From Lentinus brumalis (taxonomy: Eukaryota; Basidiomycota; Agaricomycetes; Polyporales; Polyporaceae): DNA of 64,000 nt. The notes below the pieces were generated by a model. That model was not told where the DNA came from and ran no database searches. It was given only the letters and a program-made list of their open reading frames with translations. The stretch lies in the NCBI GenBank assembly GCA_001792895.1, contig MARA01000034.1, forward strand, positions 124,001 to 188,000, in the 5' to 3' direction. Positions 1-11,000 of the stretch are shown here, in pieces. Numbering within the stretch: position 1 is the stretch's first letter; each line of letters begins with the position of its first letter. The position numbers were made by a program, and so were the translations under genes.

Positions 1-68
1 CCTTCTGCTGCTCTTGTAGACGTATTGTGAAGGTCGCTTGTAGACTTCCGCTTTCGATTATTAGCCAT
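1..68 (-). CDS. possible N-terminus of a left-running gene, cut by window edge
   Basis: An ATG at 66-68 on the minus strand opens 22 codons without a stop, running off the left edge. The start is very basic (MANNRKRKSTSD), like a nuclear-localisation type N-terminus. No intron or domain can be judged from so short a piece, and an open run of 22 codons can occur by chance, so this is only a candidate start. Confidence 0.28.
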   Translation of the reverse strand, partial: MANNRKRKSTSDLHNTSTRAAE

Positions 69-746
69 GGTCTGTGTGAGAGAAGCAACAGGAGGGTTGT
101 AACGGTAGACCAGTGTCGGAAGCAGCGTCTGTATTCTTTGGACATCCTTCCCACGTGACCGTAACAAGCGTACCCATACCGCCAGCCCAAAATTCCGCTT
201 TTCAGACTTCCGACCGCCATTCTGACATTATGTAGTATATCGTATTAGTGTAAAGACATAGCTGAAAGCGCTGACAGACCAAAGCATCCTGACGAACAAG
301 ACTCCCTACGTACACTGCCGGCTACGTAGGAAGTTAGCGATGTGTCACGGCGTCCACAGTTCCATCTCAGAGTACGTGTCCATAGTCCCAACGTGTCCAT
401 ATCCGCGTCGCTGGGTATATATCTATAGGGGTATGAGGTATAGCGTGAGCGGCAGAGGGCAAGATGTGTAGGTCGTTATGTACGTGAAAGGCGTAAGTAA
501 TAGGTGATTGTATCCAAGCATCAGTATTCAAGAAGTGGCGAAGATGAACACGTTGAAGTTGCGTGAGTCATGTACGAATATGAGAGCCTTTGCGTTATAT
601 ACGTAGCGGAATGCGTGCAGGATAACGTGTGCGAAATAACATGTGCGGGATAACGTGTGCGAGATAATGTGCGTGGGATGATGCGTCATATACTATGGAG
701 GGAGAGGGCGTCTGCCATGTAGTGTCCACAACGGCGATGGGATGGC
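69..746. other. intergenic, no gene seen
   Basis: About 680 bases with only short chance ORFs on both strands. It lies between the possible left-running start and the 3' end of the gene ending at 747. The only structure noticed is the short tandem repeat near 609-686. Confidence 0.5.
609..686. repeat. short degenerate minisatellite
   Basis: Four to five head-to-tail copies of a 14-16 base unit close to TAACGTGTGCGGGA are visible (for example around 622, 637, 650 and 664), each slightly changed. It ends about 60 bases downstream of the stop of the next gene. Confidence 0.55.
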
Positions 747-2554
747 TTACTCGTCTGTGATGTTCTTGAGGACAGCCCAGGGGTTGTTGATAGGTTGCGA
801 CGGGAATGGGAGGCGCTCAGCCTTGGGAATGGGGGAGCCAACGGGGGTGAGCGGCTGAGGGTCAGAGTGCGGGCTTGATGCAGCAGCGATGGCAGTGATC
901 GAATCAGCAGAGTGAACCGGGGTACCGTTGAGAGTCGGTGCAGGCTGAGTAACGGTCTGTGTAAGCGGGAAGGGGAAGTTGCCGTCGTCGTTGTCGTCAT
1001 CATCAGGGACGACATAGGATGGGTTTCCTACAGGCCCCAGGCCTGAAGTCGCTACAACAATATAGTAAGTACGATACAATGCAGTGCAAATACAGATAGG
1101 GAGTGCCAAGACGTACCTGTCTTCCTGCGCTTGTTGTTCTTCTTCTCAGGAGTTGGGGAATGTGCGCGTTTGCTTGCCAGGCGGCGGGATCGACGGATTG
1201 GAGACTGAATAGATGATTCTGCGGTATAGGAGTAATGCTCTTGATCGCTGTAATCGCTAAATGTTGGGGTAGAGTCGGAGATGATGTCGTAGTCGTGCAT
1301 AGGTGTTGCCTTGCCTTTCCCCTTCAGGTCGTTGTGAACAGGGACCGGCGAGCCTGTGTCAGGATACGAAGCCAACGGATCAGCATCCTCCTCTGCGCCA
1401 ATGATGCTAGCCTCATAGGTTCCGATGGTGTCGTCGTCCACGTGACGGTTGGTCTTTGGCCAGTCCTCGTACAGGGCAGGCGCGATAGGGCGATGAGTAA
1501 CTGGCACAGACGGAGTCAGCAGTACATACGTGCCCATGAAAGATGCTAGTGCTTACCAAAGTGAAGCCGAGATGACTCCACACGACCTCTCGTGCCTGAG
1601 ATTGCACGTATGAGGTCTTCGCCGGTGAGCGGTTGATCCCGGCGCTTCTGAAACACGACGAGACTGTGCTTGTCGCGCTCGAGGAGTGCATACTGTGGGT
1701 GGGTCGCACTGACATGGTCGAGAAAATGGAAGGGGTCGGGGATAATGTCGCGGATGTACTGATCGATGTCGTCGGCCGTCCATAATGCATTTATCTGGAG
1801 CGGGTTGCCCTTGACATCCTGCGTGACCGCAAGGCCGCACTGACGAAGGTCGCTGATGTAACTCTTGCTTGGGTACCTATCCTCAACGAGGATGATCCCG
1901 CCCTAGGAAATATGCGGTAAATACTACGGCCGATGTGCTTAGAACGATGTAAAACTTACCTCGTCCCGCTCTGTTCCGTCTGGCAAGAGAATAATCTCCC
2001 CCACGCGATGCATCTTGTCGCCGCTTGACTTCCTACCAGTAGCCTGTGGCCACATCAGAAGCTGCAAGACAACGCAAATCACGATGAGTACGTACCTTGA
2101 AGTTGATGCTGGCTGCAACAGATCGCCGCCCAGGGCCCCGTCCACTTCCGAGATAACGTCCAGTTCGAACGCCTGATGCTTGGGCTGGATAGGTGGGACG
2201 AAATCCTGAGACGGCTTCCTTCCGGGATGCCACGTCAGTAGATGCTGTGGTCGAAGACGATGCTGCAGTGTTGGAGGACAAGGAATGTTCAGCCCTTCGG
2301 GACTTGATCTCCTGGTAGAGTGACTGAACGGGGTTGAGCTGGCTAGACGAAGGGACGGGACCAGCCGCAACAACGCTAGGGAGCGGCGGCGAATGGTCCA
2401 GTACGTGGTAGCGAATACTATGCCCGCAAGAGCATTGTTTGCCGACTTCATCCAGTGGATCGAAGTCCTTGCAGTTGCAGGGCGACCCATCGTCGGTCCT
2501 GAAGGCCTTGCAACGTTTGAGGTCGCCGTTGGTGACCCTTAGGGCTGAAAACAT
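747..2554 (-). CDS. hypothetical protein with Cys motif and nuclear-localisation-like stretch
   Basis: Five exons join in frame: 2554-2096, about 2043-1960, 1902-1557, 1500-1117 and 1042-747, giving about 522 residues. Every intron has GT..AG ends. The first intron may instead end at 2062 (34 nt), but the 52-nt choice fits the other introns (56-74 nt). The N-terminus has a compact cysteine/histidine motif (RCKAF..DGSPCNCKDFDP..CSCGHSIRYH), probably zinc-binding. The middle reads as a folded domain (LPDGTERDE-GGIILVEDR, then DLRQCGLAVTQDVKG). The C-terminus is low-complexity, with a bipartite basic stretch (RRSRRLASKR..KKNNKRRK). I do not recognise the family; similar proteins are, from memory, common near basidiomycete transposable elements. 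The start at 2554 was chosen because the cysteine motif follows at once; an in-frame ATG-less extension upstream looks like leader sequence. Confidence 0.62.
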
Positions 2555-2830
2555 GAGTAAAGATGAGGGGGAGGGCACAAGAAAGGAGTGATGAAGTGAC
2601 GGTAGAGTAACTATAAATGAGCGACTATAGCTTAAAACGAGTGTGTGGGTTGTTACTGAAAACGAGCGTAGCTGTGATGCAGGGAGATGAGGGTGGTTGC
2701 AGAGAAAAGAGAGCAAGAACGTTGCCAGCGAAGTCCGTTCTTCTATCGAAGCCCGATCTAGATTCCGTCAGCTTCTTTAATCGTACTAAGCGCCGACCAG
2801 CAGCAGGCTGCATGATGCGGATATAGCCAA
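2555..2830. other. intergenic spacer
   Basis: A spacer of 276 bases between the start of the Cys-motif gene and the stop of the integrase gene, both on the minus strand. It should contain the promoter of the former. No clear TATA box was seen. Confidence 0.4.
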
Positions 2831-4895
2831 TCATACAACACCTTCCGCCTCTCCGCGATCTAAGAGCATTACGGACATGACCTCCAGAGCCTGAGCCCAC
2901 TCTACTGCACGTAACCACCAGGTGTCAAACGGCAGTGACACCGGATCTTCCCGACCTCCTCGTCCTCGTATGAGCGTCTCAGTATCCTCATACTCCCCAT
3001 TTACCCATTCTTCCTCCCTTACTCCGTAGCCCTCAGGAAGAAGTCCTCTACCCTGGACTTCTAGCAGCGTTTCTAGGAATATCTCCAGTTCTTGGTCAGT
3101 AAACGGGCAGTTGCTGTCAGGCACTGGAATAGGCAGATGTCGAACGTGGTGCTCTTGATCGCGCACAACAGAGGGCGAATCTGATGACGGCAGGTTGACT
3201 GAAGAGTCGGAGTCGGAGGATGATGATGAGTAGTCGTTGTCTGGATCAGTTCCGTGTTCAGAGGCAGAAGGAACATCATCGTAATGTCCGGCTCCTGTCT
3301 GGCCATGGCGCCGTCGCCGCGGGGGACCATCAGTGCCGTAGTGTTGTGCCAATTCATCTGGGTCCGCATCCTCAAGATCGTCACCAGGCAGGAAACCTTG
3401 TGTGATGTCTGATAGAAAACGCATATCCTATTGGATGTCGTGTGAGCAGCTGTACGATGTTTTGATTTTGATTACCGTACTCACAGCGGGAGTTCGATTA
3501 TGTCCTTTGCGGGAGATGGGATGGTGGTTCCACTCCTTTTGGAATGTTGTGCAACTCTTATTGATTTCCCCAAGAAAGAGAAGATGAAGGAGCCAAAGAT
3601 GGCTTGGCTTCTCAATATCAAGGTGGTGACATCGCTCGAGACGGGTGAAGAAAGCCCGCCAATAGATAGCGAACTGAAGGCCCACTTCAAGCCACATACG
3701 CTCGATGCGAACATTGCGAGTTGAACTAAGGCACAAGGTAAAGGGCAACTCATACCTAAGGCTGTTTTGCACGGTGCTCACCTTCCCCACATGAACGATG
3801 CTCGGTTAGTCCCTCGGGTTTGGATCATCCATACCGCAACTTCCAGATTCTCCCCACCTCGATCTCCGCGAACTCTTGATGGTACACCGTGGACTTCTAC
3901 GGCCTCTAGGAAAAGCTCCAAGACTGTTGACGCTAGGTTGTTGGTGCTGGCTCTGATCATCAGCAGCTACGAATGCGTCAACAGAATCAAAGTGGGGCAC
4001 CACTACTACACTCACCAGACGGTCATAGCCATCCACACCCCCGTGTATCACGATACCCCAGCGGATGAGCTTGTGATGCCCGTCGATATGCCATAGGTAA
4101 TTCGGATACGGCACGACATAGATACGGCGATCAATGGCCCGGACCCTTAGGGCTTGTCGAAGACCATCTATACGCCTCAGCGAGGCCTGGACCCGGGCTT
4201 GCTGTACCCGCAGGCCTTGGGCTGTCAGGTAAGCCCGTGCGTATCGCCAACCAGACTTGGGATGGAGCTCTTTGAAGGCCCGCAGAAGGACATCGAGCTC
4301 GTCATCTGTCATGGTTGCATATGTAGGACGGGGGATGTTGTTTTGTGCAAGTCGTGTGCGGAGGGTATTAGGATGCACTCCAAGTGCCTTAGCAAACCGA
4401 GTCAGGGGGATATGACGATCTGCGGAAGTACCCTCCCGGAGAATGTGAGGATCGATGACTAGAGTAGGCCTTCCCGGTCTCCCAGTCCTGACCGCAGTCA
4501 CAATCTGAGGCTTGTGCAACTGCTCTCGATGTCTGAAGGGATCTCAGATGGTAAAGGTATGATATGCGGCGTGACCCGTACCTGGTATCAACGCCGTCTG
4601 CGGCTTGGTCAAGATCGCTGATAAGGCTTTGCAATGTCGCTAGACTGAGCTGAGACCAGTGCTGATCCCCTATTGCCATTGCAAGCTGCTCTGCAACTGG
4701 TACCATCCGCTGGGAGATCCGCTCCGAGTGCAACCTGAGACGAATTGGGTCGCCATCTTCTAGGCGGAGAAGCTGCCTCGAGCTACTGTACGCCTCAGCG
4801 ATCATCCTATGGGCCGCAAATACAGCCGGCGGCCATATGTGTCCCTCGAATGGGGCCGGGATAGGGGGAAAGTGTTGACTAGCGGGGACATCCAT
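2831..4895 (-). CDS. integrase-core (DDE) protein of the basidiomycete rve-like family
   Basis: Five exons join without a break: 4895-4582, 4532-4016, 3966-3782, 3725-3485 and 3427-2831, giving 617 residues. The four introns are 49, 49, 56 and 57 nt with GT..AG ends and consistent phases. The reading shows an N-terminal helical region, a TGRPGRP-type linker and a helix-turn-helix-like segment (FAKALGVHPNTLRTRL). The catalytic core has LWHIDGHHKLIRWG (Asp about 255), RVRGDRGGEN (Asp about 312) and NVRIERMW (Glu about 347), which makes a D,D-34-E spacing. It continues with the WNHHPISRKGHN block and an acidic Ser-rich tail. Integrase-core proteins of this kind are repeated in many agaricomycete genomes and catalyse strand transfer in related elements. 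All three acidic residues are present, so it may be active. It could be a transposase or a domesticated copy; terminal repeats were not found. Confidence 0.84.
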
Positions 4896-5094
4896 ACTGC
4901 AATTGTATAGCTTGAGCAGGTAGTAGCAGAGAGCGTCCGATGGGCGTCTGATCCGTGGCGTTCAGTATACCTAAAGGACGTAAGCGGTGGCATTTGATTA
5001 TGCAAGCATCAGACACCCACGTTGTATACGCGCAGACACGGTTCGAATTCTATGTGCCGTCTCCCTTTGTCCAACATCTCACTTCAGATACCAC
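4896..5094. promoter_or_regulatory. divergent promoter region, integrase gene / BTB gene
   Basis: Only 199 bases separate the starts of the minus-strand integrase gene and the plus-strand BTB gene, so both promoters must lie here or overlap the genes. No consensus TATA box is obvious. This is inferred from layout. Confidence 0.4.
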
Positions 5095-6099
5095 ATGGAG
5101 ATTGCTGCTGTTGCTCCCACCCCTTTGGCCGCTCCAACTCGTCATCCAACGTACTACTTTGGCGAGTGCAACGCGGTGTTCTTGGTGAGGATCTGTCGGT
5201 GTAAGGACATAGGCTATTATTCACCGAACCCCTTCCAGGTCGACAACATCCTTTATCGACTCCCCAGTTCGTACCTTTCGCTGGACTCCGGAATTATGCA
5301 AACGATGCTATCGTTACCTGTAGTCGGCGCTCAACAGGCAAGCTCAGACGACAACCCCATCCGGATGCCGAACATCAGCTCGAAGGACTTTGACCGTTTC
5401 CTGGACTATCAGCTCCGTCAGTACGTATACTCAAGGCTTCAGGTGCTTGTAGGGGTGGCGACTGAGCTGTTGAGCATTAGCATCGTCCCTCAGGATCAAT
5501 ACGCACTTGCCTCTATCCTCAGCATTGCGCACTTCCTGCAGTACGAGGAACCCCAGAGTACGGCTCAGGCAGCTTTGGAGAACCTTCCCAACTTCGACGC
5601 CGTCTTGAAGTTGACCCTAGGCCTTCGTATCAACATCCATCAGTGGGTTACAGATGCCTTCAGCCAGTTGGCCCTCACCAGATCGGACCGCACTCTGAAG
5701 TACGAGGAGGCGGAGAGCATTGGTCTTGGTCCGTACAAGACTCTCATGGATACCCGTTGGGCAATTGGGATGCATCGGCGGAGGCTGGCCTACAGCTTCC
5801 CAGAGATGCTGGACCACGACCCGGCTTGCAAGGACAACTTCGACTGTGAGCTGGGATGGCGGATGGAGTGGAAGAATAAGGTGGCGATGTATCTGATTCA
5901 ACCCGATGTGCCCGTCCTTGGGGTGCAGATCTTGTATCTGCTGGAGTCAACGGAGATGAGGGAGGTGAGCGCGGAGTGCAGGACGAGGATGGTGGAGAAG
6001 ATTCGTAAATCTGGTCTACTCGTGCATGAAGAAGTCCTCATCGAGACAGCTGTTGCATCCCTCGTTCCTATCATTCGCGGTTCTGACTCAGCAGTCTAG
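5095..6099 (+). CDS. BTB/POZ-domain protein (agaricomycete type)
   Basis: Three exons, 5095-5184, 5239-5420 and 5481-6099, join in phase to 296 residues; the introns are 54 and 60 nt with GT..AG ends. The order of blocks matches the large BTB family of wood-rot fungi: YYFGECNAVFL-VDNILYRLP, then SSYLSLDSGIMQTMLSLP, a DFDRFLDY segment, ASILSIAHFLQ, LPNFDAVLKLTLGLRI, GPYKTLMDTRWAI with HRRRLAYS, and a C-terminal alpha-helical tail ending IIRGSDSAV. BTB domains dimerise and often act as adaptors for cullin-3 ubiquitin ligases or in transcription; the exact partner is not known for this family. The ATG at 5095 fits family length better than the in-frame one at 4987. It runs tail-to-tail with the oxygenase gene, 115 bases apart. 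Confidence 0.78.
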   Translation: MEIAAVAPTPLAAPTRHPTYYFGECNAVFLVRICRCKDIGYYSPNPFQVDNILYRLPSSYLSLDSGIMQTMLSLPVVGAQQASSDDNPIRMPNISSKDFDRFLDYQLRQYVYSRLQVLVGVATELLSISIVPQDQYALASILSIAHFLQYEEPQSTAQAALENLPNFDAVLKLTLGLRINIHQWVTDAFSQLALTRSDRTLKYEEAESIGLGPYKTLMDTRWAIGMHRRRLAYSFPEMLDHDPACKDNFDCELGWRMEWKNKVAMYLIQPDVPVLGVQILYLLESTEMREVSAECRTRMVEKIRKSGLLVHEEVLIETAVASLVPIIRGSDSAV

Positions 6100-6214
6100 A
6101 TCTTGTGTACCTGTTGCATTGTATACCCTGCTGAATGAATGTAAGCGTCATCTTGGAGTATAATATCTTGTTGGAAGATACGCAACGTAGAGCCATCTAC
6201 GATTATACACAAAG

Positions 6215-8080
6215 CTACTTCCGGCCCTTTGCCTTTGCCTTCCCTTTCAACTTTGCCGCGCCCTTCGCCTTCTTGCACTTGCCTCCCCGTAGGCTCTCAG
6301 TCCGACTGAACTTACAAAGGAGGTGTTCTACCATAATCTCATCAAATCCGATGAACTGCTTGACCTCTGCCGCAATCGCCCGGTCAAGGAAGTTGTACAC
6401 GCGCTTAAAGGCGCCTACAACCTCTGCCTGGGAGGTAGTTTTGCAAGGCCCAATCAGACCCGCTTTCTCCAGACCCGACGCAGAGCCTAGCTTGTTGTAG
6501 TGGATGACCCGGCCGATCTCATCCGCCGAGGGAGCAACCACCTTGCCTGCATAGACAAGATCGGCAGTGAGGAGGTAAGCAGTTAGCTTCCCAACAAGCC
6601 AAGGATGAGGGATCTCAGAGAAGCGTCGTCGCCCATCAGGATAGGGAGGTTGCTCAACCTTACCCCTCATCCACAGGAAACACTCCTCAAACGGAATTGG
6701 ACCACCACCGTGCGCCTCAAGCAAGGCCTTCCACCGTGCTTCATGGTCGAAGTAGGACTGAACGTGCAACATGCCGTCTCGCCGCTGCTTCTGGGGCTGG
6801 CCGTAGCATGCAACGTTGAAGAAGCGATCGATGGAGGACTGGTCTTGCTCGTTGTAGCCCTGAGAAGCAACGAAGACGTCCCAGGCCTCCTTGTTGGGGA
6901 AGTAGCAGTGAGTGTGGTGGTGCAAGACTTCGGAGTCAAAGAGTAGCGCACGAGCAATGAGACAGCTCGCAAATGCCCCAGGTGCGTCGATGTTGTTCTT
7001 ATGGAATGGACCCTCAGGAGAGGTCACCCGACGGCGAGAGGTACCCAGATTACGGAAGGAAAGGTAGTGATCGGGGCTGTCCTTTGTGGCGCGTTGCAGA
7101 GGTGTGGGGGATGAAAGAGGCTCTCCGCGAGCAACGGAGAGTTGCTCCTCCAAAAACGCTAACAGTGCTGCCAGACCAGGGTGTTCTTCATCGGCAACGT
7201 GGATCTCCGGCGAGGATGCAATACGCCCTGCAGAGGAGGGTTGGGATGGGGAAGTAGCAGATGAAGATCGGACGGTGGATGGTCTGTTGGATGGCTGGGC
7301 GCCCCTGGGGATACATGAGAGAGGGCGTGTTGCAGATTGGGAGGCAGGATTCACAACGGAGGGTGGACTGGTGATGAGGCTGTTGACGAAGGAGTCGGTC
7401 CAGCCACGCAACCCTGGAGCACATTGCTCGAGGGTAAGAGAGATGCGTGACATGACTTGCGCTTCGGGGGATCCAGCAGCGGCAAGGGGAAGAGATCGGA
7501 TAGCGGCACCAAAGGGATCCAGCATGGAGACCTTCAAGAGATGGGGCTTTTTGTCCACCCCCAGAATGCGCGCCTTCACCTCCCGGTACACCTTCCACAC
7601 GCCATCCAATAGGAGGACATCAGAGTTCCGAAAAGAGCCCACAACATAGATGACGAAGTAGGCCCTTAGCAACTCAGTGTTGTTAGGATAGCCCAACCAT
7701 TCCCGGAGGAGGCGAAGGACATCCGAACACACCCGAGGCTTGTAATCTTGCTCCAGTTGCCGAGGACGTTCAACATGGCCTTTCACGCCGCATCCCTTCA
7801 GATGTTCCAGGAAATCCCCCGCATCATAGTCGCCCTGCTTGCGACCTCGAACGTCTGAGTACACGGCATGGCAAAGCCTCTGCAGCCAGTCGTTGGGTTC
7901 CAACTCCCCTTCCCCGTGCTCGGACAGCTCGTCCACGATCGCCTTGCAGCGAGACCCGCAGTACTGTGTCAGCCAGTACCAAGCTGCAGCGCTACATAGC
8001 ATCAGCTGACGGCGATGAAGGCTGCGCCTCAAGCCAAAGAGGTCAGAGGCGCCGGCTAGAAGCTCATGGGAAGGCCACAT
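6215..8080 (-). CDS. 621-codon open exon, probable C-terminal half of the oxygenase gene
   Basis: This is the longest uninterrupted reading frame in the window. It has helical segments (RSLHRRQLMLCSAAAWYW; ELLRAYFVIYVVGS), a Ser/Pro-rich linker around the middle, a folded block (HHHTHCYFPNKEAWDVF; SSIDRFFNVACYG) and a lysine/alanine/glycine-rich basic tail ending KGKAKAKGRK. Small upstream exons in the same direction supply an acidic and basic linker (about 8940-8480) and a helical piece (DLYTDFQSVLDIFGLDN, about 8280). The frame of that last piece stops just upstream of 8080, so an intron (for example one ending TTTCAG near 8130) or a frameshift must connect it. I do not recognise a catalytic motif here. 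From memory, fungal proteins of this oxygenase type often carry such long C-terminal parts. Confidence 0.58.
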   Translation of the reverse strand: MWPSHELLAGASDLFGLRRSLHRRQLMLCSAAAWYWLTQYCGSRCKAIVDELSEHGEGELEPNDWLQRLCHAVYSDVRGRKQGDYDAGDFLEHLKGCGVKGHVERPRQLEQDYKPRVCSDVLRLLREWLGYPNNTELLRAYFVIYVVGSFRNSDVLLLDGVWKVYREVKARILGVDKKPHLLKVSMLDPFGAAIRSLPLAAAGSPEAQVMSRISLTLEQCAPGLRGWTDSFVNSLITSPPSVVNPASQSATRPLSCIPRGAQPSNRPSTVRSSSATSPSQPSSAGRIASSPEIHVADEEHPGLAALLAFLEEQLSVARGEPLSSPTPLQRATKDSPDHYLSFRNLGTSRRRVTSPEGPFHKNNIDAPGAFASCLIARALLFDSEVLHHHTHCYFPNKEAWDVFVASQGYNEQDQSSIDRFFNVACYGQPQKQRRDGMLHVQSYFDHEARWKALLEAHGGGPIPFEECFLWMRGKVEQPPYPDGRRRFSEIPHPWLVGKLTAYLLTADLVYAGKVVAPSADEIGRVIHYNKLGSASGLEKAGLIGPCKTTSQAEVVGAFKRVYNFLDRAIAAEVKQFIGFDEIMVEHLLCKFSRTESLRGGKCKKAKGAAKLKGKAKAKGRK

Positions 8081-11000
8081 CCGAGCGATGCTCGGAGAAA
8101 CTGCTGATGGGTGTGGCCAGAGCTGAAAGCGCTCATAAAGTCGTGGATACTATCGTGCATTGCAGTCCTGTTGGCGCCTTGTTCGACCAATTCTGCTACG
8201 GTCTGGAAAGACTGGAGCTCCCGGTGCAGATTGTCCAGACCAAATATGTCAAGGACGGACTGGAAGTCTGTATAGAGGTCAGTGCATGCCGCCAGGCGAA
8301 GTACTTGTAGACTTACGAGGTTTCACAGCAGGGCCACAAACAACGTTGTTCAAGCTACCACTGCTGCTTTCGCCAGGAGAATTGTTCTCAGGCTCATCAG
8401 CAAGCGGAAGGAGGTGCCGGTACTGGAAATGCTCTTCCGCGAATGACGTTAAGGCGGCATCAAACGCAATGTCACTGCCGTTGTCCTCGCCTGCAAATGA
8501 GAATCAGCAGCAATACTGACGCGAACACAATAGACTTACCTTGAGCCTCTGTTGAGGGGGAAGGATATAAAGGAGTGGGGTCCTCATCATCATCAAGGTC
8601 GTCCCGGCCTAGTCTTCGACGCTTCATCGGATGGCGCACTGCATAGAATATGAGCCCCGGCTTGATCACCGTCGCCACGATTGACACTCACCATGACTGT
8701 CCTCGCCGTCATCGTCGATATCACCGTCATAGTCCTCTCCCTCGCACGGGGGGGCTTTGCGCTTCTTGCGTCCTAAGAATGCTGATGAGCATCCCTTCAG
8801 TCAAGCCGTATGCCAGCAGATATACCTTGAACAGGCTCTTGTGCAGCCGTATTCTGTTTCTGGTAACTGGAGCCTCTCTTCCGTTTTGCTGCAGCGCAAG
8901 GTCGATTAGTGCAAGAGCGTTGTAGAAAATGTGCGACAACAAACCAGATTCCTTCGGATCGCTCAGAGATCGTTGACGCTTCCGCCCAGCTTGCTGCTCA
9001 TCTGCTGAACATTAATATATGCATGTAGGGGACTGTTGCAAAGACCACTCGCCTCGCTTCTTCTTCTCAAGCTCAAGATGCACTACATGTGGTATATATT
9101 TTCCTTGATGGAGCTTGTGCTCGTCCCATGCTACGGTAGCCTCCCGCCGGGTACAGCCGAGGGTAGACGACCGTGCATCGGAGCCGGGATGAAGCTCCCA
9201 GAATTCTGGTTGAATGGTGTCACCCGATTCGTCGACCATCGAGAAGCACTCTGCTAGCTTCTTGTAGTCCACGCACATCTTGGCCTGTTCAGGGACTTGT
9301 CGTGCGAGATGATACGTGAGCTGGCACATTGCACGGTAGTAGTGCTGCAAAAACGCCTCGCGCGAGGTGAGATAGATCCCTGACGTGATCCAACTTGCAA
9401 TATTGGAGTTAATTGGCTGATTGTCAAAGCTGGCAAAGTATGAGCAATGCATTACACACGGAACATGAATGTGATCTTACTGGGGGTCAATGTACTCTGG
9501 CGGCATGTAGAGGAACCGACCCCCCGGCAATGCAGCAAAAGTCTGGAGTGCACTACCGTCCATCATTGCTCGGGGAGGATAACAAACAATCACAAAGCGA
9601 TACGACCACGGCTTGGGCGAGCATCCGGGAGCAGCAGTAGGGGGAAACCCGCCGTGAAATCGCAGGCCGCAGAAGCATGTGACTACAAGACCGTGCTGGG
9701 CTAAAGCAGGCAGATGTTCAGAACGAAGAAAGGTAACAGTGCGAAACGCAAGGCCAACATACCGATTGCAACTCCGAGGTCCCCTACCATGAAGTAACCA
9801 GGGTGGTCGGTTTCATCCAAATCGCTAAATGTGATCATACAAGTCACCCCGCCTGCAGAGTCCTTGTCGTCGATATGCTTCCCGCCGAACCCGCCGAGAT
9901 CAATTTTCAACTGCGGAACTGAATACAAGCATCGTGAGGTTGCATAGTAAATGAGGACACCACTATGCACGTACGAGCAAGAGCATCTGCAACTTTGGTG
10001 GAAGCTATATTGCACTGCGCGGTAGGGAACGCATAATTGCCAGCGTATCCTATCCGGGGAAGATTGGTGACCTCAGCCTGCACCTTCAAGTTGTGGCAGA
10101 GCTTGTCACTGCCGGCTTCAAGTCCAGCAATAGCGAGGGGTGTGGTAGCCTAAAAGAACATCAGAAGGAAATGATTATACGGTGATACGAGCCATACCTT
10201 GATGATCTTCTCCCTCATAAGGATGTGTTCGTCCGGTTCCTCATTCATAGCGATCTTCGCACCAGCCGACGGTCCGACCAAGTTTCGAGGGGCTTGGTAG
10301 GACTGCACGAGGGTGTAACAACGTTCAGCATTCCTTACATGGACCGCTCGATCATGCCGTTCCCAAAGGGTACCCCCCCGATAGACCCCATCAACGAGTG
10401 TTGGCTTGTCCGGCGTGCGGTCCTCCCGAGGACCAAGGGCTGCGTCCCGAGCCTCCTCCATTGCTTTCCGATACTCGCCCGGGATGAGAGACCTTTGCAA
10501 TTTGCGATTGAATACATATGTTACATAGAACAGGTTAAACACTTACTCGGCCATTACCCACAGCTGCATCGAGTCATTTTCCGGTCTCCCATCCCCATGC
10601 ATATCTCTCATCAGGATATAGTCGCCGGGATACAGGCGAAGGAACCCTAATAGTAGCTTTAGCAAAGACTCTATCACCTGCGAGGGGTAACGGTAGTACC
10701 AGCTGCGATGATGCCCTCGTCGGTACCTTCAGGAAAGTTCGCTTCCTGCAGGTACTTGTAGTACGCATCCATTGCCTCCGGTGTAGTATCTTGGAGACAC
10801 ACGTATATCTTCCGAGGATGACGCGCAGGGGGTACAAGAGGGTGATTCGGGACCAGGTAGAAGGCCGGAAGCCGGGGATCACGGCCGGGCAGATCAACCA
10901 AAGTTCCCTCTTCGACAGTGGTTATGGGAGCCTTGGCTGTTCCAGAGTTGGTACCATAGGGAGATGTGATGTGAAGGCGATAACTTACCGGCTGGAGAGT

